In this document: piece by piece, positions 59,718-64,000 of the stretch
Position numbering within the stretch: the stretch's first letter is position 1
Layout of the letters: every line of letters starts with the position of its first letter
Origin: Chitinophagaceae bacterium
GTDB lineage: Bacteria > Bacteroidota > Bacteroidia > Chitinophagales > Chitinophagaceae
NCBI GenBank assembly: GCA_019752045.1
Contig: JAIEMP010000012.1
Location: forward strand, 1 to 64,000
Length of the DNA stretch: 64,000 bases
Direction: 5' to 3'
Notes under the pieces: generated by a model
Seen by the model: the letters and a program-made list of their open reading frames with translations, nothing else
Told to the model about the DNA's origin: nothing
The model's database searches: none
Translations under genes and position numbers: made by a program

Positions 59718-60500
59718 ATGAAACTCACTTTCTTATTTCATCTGCTATTGCTTACCGGCGCTCTGCATGCCCAACAAACAGTAAACGAAGCGGTGATTCA
59801 AATAAAAACAGACATCAGCAACCCCAATGATGCTGGTGGTGCCCCACCCGTTACAGGTGATGGTGAGCGGGTAATGATCAGAATGGGTGAAGGTGAAACA
59901 AAAGCTAAAATCTTTTTTAAAAATGGTATGACCAAAATAGAAAGTGATATGGGCATGGGTACCAGTCAGATGATTGTAGATAGTAAAACAAAAACCACCA
60001 CTACCCTTTTTGAAGCAATGGGTCGTAAAATGGGATTTTATTCTACTGATGATGAAATGCAGAAGATGATGAACGGACGGGATTCAGGTCGCCAGCGAAC
60101 GCAGCAATTTACCCCCGAGACATTTATTGAATATCTCAGTGAAACAAAAAAAATTGCCGGTATGGTTTGCAACAAAGCCATCATACGTTATAAAAACAGA
60201 AAAGATGAAGAAGTGCAGCAAACAGTTTGGTACAGTCCGGAGTTTGTTTTGGGTGAAGGTTTTCGTATGAGAGATATGATGCGTATAGCCAGTATTCCGG
60301 GTTTAAATAAACTGAAAGGCTTTCCCATGGAATTTGAAACAACCAGACCAAACGGTGCAAAGGTGTTTTACCAGGTAACCAAAGTAGATCTGAATGCGAA
60401 AATTGATGATAAAGTTTTTGTGATTCCGAAAGATTATGATGTTAAACCTATGAGTGAAATGGGCAATGGCGGTTTTCAATTCAGAATGAACGGACAATAA
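59718..60500 (+). CDS. Exported DUF4412/GLPGLI-like protein
   Basis: 260 residues with a signal peptide (MKLTFLFHLLLLTGALHAQ). The mature part has strands ESDMGMGTSQMIVDSKTK, KKIAGMVCNKAIIRYKNR with a conserved-looking Cys, VWYSPEF and KVFVIPKDYDVKPM. This pattern resembles the DUF4412/GLPGLI group of secreted Bacteroidota proteins. The C-terminal domain ends in a short Gly/Met-rich tail. Role unknown. It is a single-gene unit between terminators. Confidence 0.7.
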   Translation: MKLTFLFHLLLLTGALHAQQTVNEAVIQIKTDISNPNDAGGAPPVTGDGERVMIRMGEGETKAKIFFKNGMTKIESDMGMGTSQMIVDSKTKTTTTLFEAMGRKMGFYSTDDEMQKMMNGRDSGRQRTQQFTPETFIEYLSETKKIAGMVCNKAIIRYKNRKDEEVQQTVWYSPEFVLGEGFRMRDMMRIASIPGLNKLKGFPMEFETTRPNGAKVFYQVTKVDLNAKIDDKVFVIPKDYDVKPMSEMGNGGFQFRMNGQ

Positions 60501-60521
60501 TAATATCAAACCTATATATGC

Positions 60522-60549
60522 AAAGCCTCCCTCTGCGGAGGCTTTTCTT
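60522..60549 (+). terminator. Intrinsic terminator before argS
   Basis: Stem AAAGCCTCC (60522-60530) with GGAGGCTTT (60537-60545), loop CTCTGC, then TCTTTT. It lies 22 bp after the DUF4412-like stop. Confidence 0.9.
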
Positions 60550-60593
60550 TTGTAACCAACCACTATGCACAGCAAAGCATCAGTCATTTCATT

Positions 60594-60601
60594 TATTTTT
60601 G
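60594..60601 (+). promoter_or_regulatory. -7 box for argS
   Basis: TATTTTTG matches TAnnTTTG, 17 bp before the argS ATG; no clear TTG at the usual distance. The leader would be about 11 nt. Confidence 0.4.
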
Positions 60602-60618
60602 CCGCATAACTTAACAGC

Positions 60619-62394
60619 ATGGCAATACAGCAACAGATACAGGAGGCGGCGATTAAAAGTTTGGAACAGCTCTATGGTAAAACATTTACAGCAAAAGATT
60701 TTCAGATCAACAAAACCAAACCGGAGTTTGAAGGCGATTATACAGTTGTATTATTTTCTTTACTGAAGCCCTTATCAAAAAGTCCGGATGCGCTGGGAAA
60801 TGAACTGGGGAAACATATGGTTGAAAGTCATCCTTCCCTATTTACATCATACAATATAATCAAAGGATTTCTGAATCTTACTGTTGCAGATGCTTTCTGG
60901 ATGCAGGTACTGACTCAAAATTATAATGATGTGTGTTTTGGCAAAGGCGCATTGAAACACCAGAAAGTAATGGTGGAATATTCATCGCCCAATACCAACA
61001 AACCTTTGCATCTTGGTCACCTGCGGAATAATTTTTTAGGCTGGAGTACCGCCGCTATCATCAATGCCAATGGTTATGAAACCGTAAAGACCTGTATTGT
61101 AAATGACCGTGGCGTGCATATTTGTAAAAGTATGATTGCATGGCAACTGTTTGCCAATGGAGCAACCCCACAATCAACCAATACAAAAGGTGATCATTTT
61201 GTTGGCGATTACTATGTAAAGTTTAATGATGAGTATAAAGCGCAGGTTGAAACATTGATTGGTAAAGGTGTTGACAAAGCAACAGCTGAAAAAGAAGCAC
61301 CAATCATGAAAGCAACGCAACAAATGTTGCTCGACTGGGAAGCCGGAAAACCTGAAGTAATGGAGTTATGGAAAGAAATGAACAGTTGGGTATATGCCGG
61401 CTTCGATACCACGTACAAACGCATAGGCAGCGACTTTGATAAAATCTATTATGAAAGCAATACCTATCTGTTGGGAAAGAAAACAGTGCAGGAAGGGCTG
61501 TCAAAAAATGTTTTCATTCAAAAAGAAGATGGAAGTGTGTGGATTGATTTAACCGCCGATGGATTGGATGAAAAGATTGTGCAACGTAAAGATGGCACTT
61601 CTGTATATATAACGCAGGACATTGGTCTGGCACAGCAAAAATATGATGAATACAAAATAGATGAAAGTATTTATGTGGTTGGCGATGAGCAGAACTATCA
61701 TATGAAAGTGCTGCAACTTATTTGTAAAAAGCTGGGACTTCCTTATGCTGACAGTATTCATCATTTAAGTTATGGCATGGTTGAACTACCAACCGGTAAA
61801 ATGAAAAGCCGTGAAGGAACAGTTGTTGATGCCGATGATCTGCTCGATGAAATGGAACGTGTAGCGCAGCAAAAAACTGAAGAACTGGGCAAGGTTAAAG
61901 ACTTTACTGCAGAAGAGTTAAAAGAGTTATACAAAACGATTGGTCTTGGTGCATTGAAGTTTTATCTGTTGCGTGTTGATCCAAAAAAGAAAATGATCTT
62001 CAACCCGGAAGAGTCTATTGACTTTCATGGCTACACCGGACCATTTATTCAATACACACATGCAAGAATTAAATCAATTCTTCGCAAAGAAAAAGTACAG
62101 GCAGAAAAAGTACATGATACTAGCCTGCTTAAACTTGAAAAAGAATTATTGATTGATCTTGAAAATTTTCCATCCGTAATTGAGCAATCGGGTCATGAAC
62201 ATAATCCATCACATCTTGCCAACTATGTGTACAATGTTGCAAAAACCTTCAATTCGTTTTACACCGAACATTCCGTAATGAATGCAGAGAGTGAAGAGAA
62301 AAAGCAATTACGTTTACTCATTTGCGAATTAACAGCCAATGTAATTGCAAGTGGTATGCGGTTGTTGGGAATACATGTTCCGGAGCGGATGTAA
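60619..62394 (+). CDS. argS: Arginyl-tRNA synthetase
   Basis: 591 residues, the usual length. The N-terminal Arg-tRNA synthetase domain is followed by the class I core with the HIGH motif in SSPNTNKPLHLGHLRNN, the KMSKS-like loop GKMKSREGTVVD and the C-terminal anticodon-binding helical domain (DPKKKMIFNPEESIDFHGYTGPFIQYTHAR). It loads arginine onto tRNA-Arg. It is monocistronic, convergent with the porin gene 33 bp away. Confidence 0.97.
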   Translation: MAIQQQIQEAAIKSLEQLYGKTFTAKDFQINKTKPEFEGDYTVVLFSLLKPLSKSPDALGNELGKHMVESHPSLFTSYNIIKGFLNLTVADAFWMQVLTQNYNDVCFGKGALKHQKVMVEYSSPNTNKPLHLGHLRNNFLGWSTAAIINANGYETVKTCIVNDRGVHICKSMIAWQLFANGATPQSTNTKGDHFVGDYYVKFNDEYKAQVETLIGKGVDKATAEKEAPIMKATQQMLLDWEAGKPEVMELWKEMNSWVYAGFDTTYKRIGSDFDKIYYESNTYLLGKKTVQEGLSKNVFIQKEDGSVWIDLTADGLDEKIVQRKDGTSVYITQDIGLAQQKYDEYKIDESIYVVGDEQNYHMKVLQLICKKLGLPYADSIHHLSYGMVELPTGKMKSREGTVVDADDLLDEMERVAQQKTEELGKVKDFTAEELKELYKTIGLGALKFYLLRVDPKKKMIFNPEESIDFHGYTGPFIQYTHARIKSILRKEKVQAEKVHDTSLLKLEKELLIDLENFPSVIEQSGHEHNPSHLANYVYNVAKTFNSFYTEHSVMNAESEEKKQLRLLICELTANVIASGMRLLGIHVPERM

Positions 62395-62427
62395 TTATGA
62401 TTCTGCAATACCAAACGTTAAACGGAT

Positions 62428-63657
62428 TTAAAAATAAGTGGCAAAGCCAAATTGAATGCCGCCGAGTTTTGCCGGTGGGTTACCCAGCAAATCTGTTTTG
62501 AGCTGATAGCGATAATTTAACCGCAGTACTGTTTGTGCTGTCGGCCGCCAGCTTACAGCAGGTACAAAAGCAAAAAGATGATCAGCGATTGTTCCGCCGG
62601 TGGATTTAAAGCGCCCATTGTTCCAATCAACATATTCCAGGCGGAGTGCAACATTGAGCACTGCTTTTTCAAACCCAAACATCCGCTTTTTTAAAACGGG
62701 CTGTACAAGATCAATAAAACCACCTTGCTGTTTATGTCCAAACTGTTCTGTGTAAGTAGAAGGTACATCCACATTAATCCACGCCCACTCTGCATTTACA
62801 GCCGTATTTGTTTTTGGGATCGTTGTATTAAAATCAACAGCAACAACATGCAGCTTTCTTTTTTTATCCAGCATCAATCCATCCTCTTCAAACTTATTAT
62901 ACACGCCACCCATATAACTCAAACCTACTTCGCCAATCTTACGGTTACGAACAGCTGCCTTTGCTGTTACCATAGGAGATCCGTTAAAACTTTCTTCAAA
63001 CCGATCCTTGTTTAGTTTAGTAGCTGGTAAAAATGTTTTATTTTCTGTGTTGGCAATAACCTGATCATCAAACCCATTGGTTAAATAAACTTCATACGCA
63101 TAGGCCCATTCTTTAGTAAATTTTTTTCCAAAAATGCCAAACCCCACATTACTCCATGTAGCAGGCAATAACTGTGTGGCTGAAACGGGCCTGTCAACAA
63201 ACTCCCATTTTGGGCCATCATGATTTTGATTAAATGCACCAATGGGATTCATCACTACCCCACCTCTGAAGTTGAGTAAAGGACTCATTTCAATATCAAT
63301 GGAAGCAAATTCAATATTGATTTCTTTGGTGCCATCTTCAAATTCAATTTCAGTTAAAAACTTAATTCGCTTGGAAATAGCAGATGATACAAACAAGGTT
63401 AACCGCCGCATCTGAAACTGATGCCCCTCTGTAATACCATCTTCACCGAGGTATTGATAATTTGCTTCCGCATAACCACCCAATGCCACAGGAAGTTTTC
63501 CGATTTGTAAAAACGGGCGGTTGTATACAGCATCCAGATTCATTTGCATTCCTGAGGAATCTTTGGGAACTCTTCGCAACAACGATGGATCAATCTGGGC
63601 ATGGCTGCTCAGTGCAAACAGCAGCAATGCTGCACTATATAAAATATACTTTTTCAT
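62428..63657 (-). CDS. Outer membrane porin (OprO/OprP-like)
   Basis: 409 residues with a signal peptide (MKKYILYSAALLLFALSSHAQ). Many beta-strand blocks follow (GGYAEANYQYLGED, FQMRRLTLFVSS, RIKFLTEIEFEDG, RGGVVMNPIGAFNQNHDGPKWEFVDRP) and the protein ends in QFGFATYF. The pattern fits the phosphate-selective porin O/P group; substrate is unknown. The start overlaps the stop of the upstream Rieske gene as ATGA (63654-63657), so the two are translated together. Confidence 0.85.
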   Translation of the reverse strand: MKKYILYSAALLLFALSSHAQIDPSLLRRVPKDSSGMQMNLDAVYNRPFLQIGKLPVALGGYAEANYQYLGEDGITEGHQFQMRRLTLFVSSAISKRIKFLTEIEFEDGTKEINIEFASIDIEMSPLLNFRGGVVMNPIGAFNQNHDGPKWEFVDRPVSATQLLPATWSNVGFGIFGKKFTKEWAYAYEVYLTNGFDDQVIANTENKTFLPATKLNKDRFEESFNGSPMVTAKAAVRNRKIGEVGLSYMGGVYNKFEEDGLMLDKKRKLHVVAVDFNTTIPKTNTAVNAEWAWINVDVPSTYTEQFGHKQQGGFIDLVQPVLKKRMFGFEKAVLNVALRLEYVDWNNGRFKSTGGTIADHLFAFVPAVSWRPTAQTVLRLNYRYQLKTDLLGNPPAKLGGIQFGFATYF

Positions 63658-64000
63658 ACTTTTCGCAAATCAATAAATAATTCAGTCTCGTTTACAAATA
63701 CCGGAAATGTGCGCAGGTTTTTATCTGCAGGGCCATTTGTAACATCGCCTTTGTTATTAAACTCACTGCCATGTGCAGGGCATTGCAAATATTCGCCTGA
63801 TGCCTGCAGCTCAGTTCCCTGATGTGTGCAACGCATCCACAAAGCACTGTACTCCTGTTCAGAAAACCTGTACACACAAACAGGATATTGCAACGTATCG
63901 TTCCTGATAATGATAAAAGACCGGTAACTCATCTGATCGCCTTTCTTTATTTTAAATTCATCTTTCTGCACAATTAAACCATTCTCTGTAATTCTACCTG
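63654..64000 (-). CDS. Rieske-type 2Fe-2S protein, N-terminus cut by window edge
   Basis: The open frame runs past the window end; at least 115 residues are visible, and the true start lies outside. A GTG at 63971 is only one possible start; the codons upstream continue without a stop. The Rieske motifs are complete: CTHQGTEL and CPAHGSEF, the Cys-His and Cys-X-X-His pairs that bind the cluster, 16 residues or so apart. The small size suggests a soluble ferredoxin-type Rieske protein. It is translationally coupled to the porin by a 4-bp overlap, an uncommon pairing. Confidence 0.8.
   Translation of the reverse strand, partial: GRITENGLIVQKDEFKIKKGDQMSYRSFIIIRNDTLQYPVCVYRFSEQEYSALWMRCTHQGTELQASGEYLQCPAHGSEFNNKGDVTNGPADKNLRTFPVFVNETELFIDLRKV

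Noticed and set aside
1-64000. CRISPR array, insertion sequence, prophage, tRNA or rRNA genes
   Set aside because: No spacer-repeat arrays, transposase or integrase-like frames, and no cloverleaf sequence were seen in any spacer. The repeat at 1-84 is a simple tandem repeat without spacers.

Overview
The window looks like chromosome from a Bacteroidota bacterium, most likely order Chitinophagales (family Chitinophagaceae). The reasons are a type IX secretion protein (PorQ), an Oar-type TonB-dependent receptor, a serine-palmitoyltransferase-like enzyme, a secY-map gene order, an almost complete lack of Shine-Dalgarno sequences, and promoters of the Bacteroidota form TTG/TTTG-N17-21-TAnnTTTG. 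No tRNA, rRNA, insertion sequence, phage gene or CRISPR array was seen. Nearly all of the DNA is ordinary housekeeping and envelope sequence.

Layout. 1-5.6 kb: a 12-copy heptamer repeat, porQ, lon and a PafA-like alkaline phosphatase, all on the minus strand. 5.7-14.2 kb: a PLP alpha-oxoamine synthase (+), a collagen-like lipoprotein, lolA and ftsK (-), an orphan 7TM histidine kinase (+), a DUF423 protein and aroK (-). 14.4-24.4 kb: rpsA, a secreted YncE/phosphoesterase fusion, a large TonB receptor, a TspO-like membrane protein and a PlsC acyltransferase (-). 24.4-32.3 kb: secreted and accessory enzymes (alpha/beta hydrolase, PepSY-like low-complexity protein, Tat-exported aminotransferase, HI0933-type flavoprotein, a protein of unknown function, M20 peptidase). 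32.4-45.4 kb: the S10-spc ribosomal protein cluster from rpsJ to rplO, then secY and map, all on the minus strand. 45.5-49.0 kb: an outer membrane protein, a glutaminyl cyclase lipoprotein, a phosphoribosyltransferase and a membrane Fe-S protein. 49.1-56.1 kb: a minus-strand block with a LysE transporter, a DinB-NRDE-ATP-grasp operon, a Crp-YHS-YHS-DoxX-YceI envelope/redox set and a second ATP-grasp paralogue. 56.2-64 kb: the CCG-domain Fe-S protein and companions, two secreted proteins of unknown role, argS, a porin and a Rieske protein cut by the window edge.

How the genes work together. The S10-spc cluster starts at a clear promoter (45393-45423) and ends unusually early. secY is bracketed by two terminator-like hairpins, and infA-rpmJ-rpsM-rpsK-rpsD-rpoA-rplQ do not follow map. 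The membrane Fe-S protein (47686-49005) and the CCG Fe-S protein (56232-57008) look like two halves of one electron-transfer module, with the 7-kb minus-strand block lying between them. The Crp/Fnr regulator, two exported YHS proteins, the DoxX-like protein and the YceI protein read as one co-oriented unit.

The most unusual feature I found is not a gene. Most of the longer spacers of the ribosomal cluster hold self-complementary sequences of several unrelated kinds. Related palindromic elements also occur at 28555-28617, and apparently one lies inside a coding sequence at 29423-29450. I did not find a convincing new defence or mobile system. The least explained loci are the two divergent ATP-grasp paralogues, the YHS pair operon, and the 650-bp two-promoter leader before the unknown protein at 58748.
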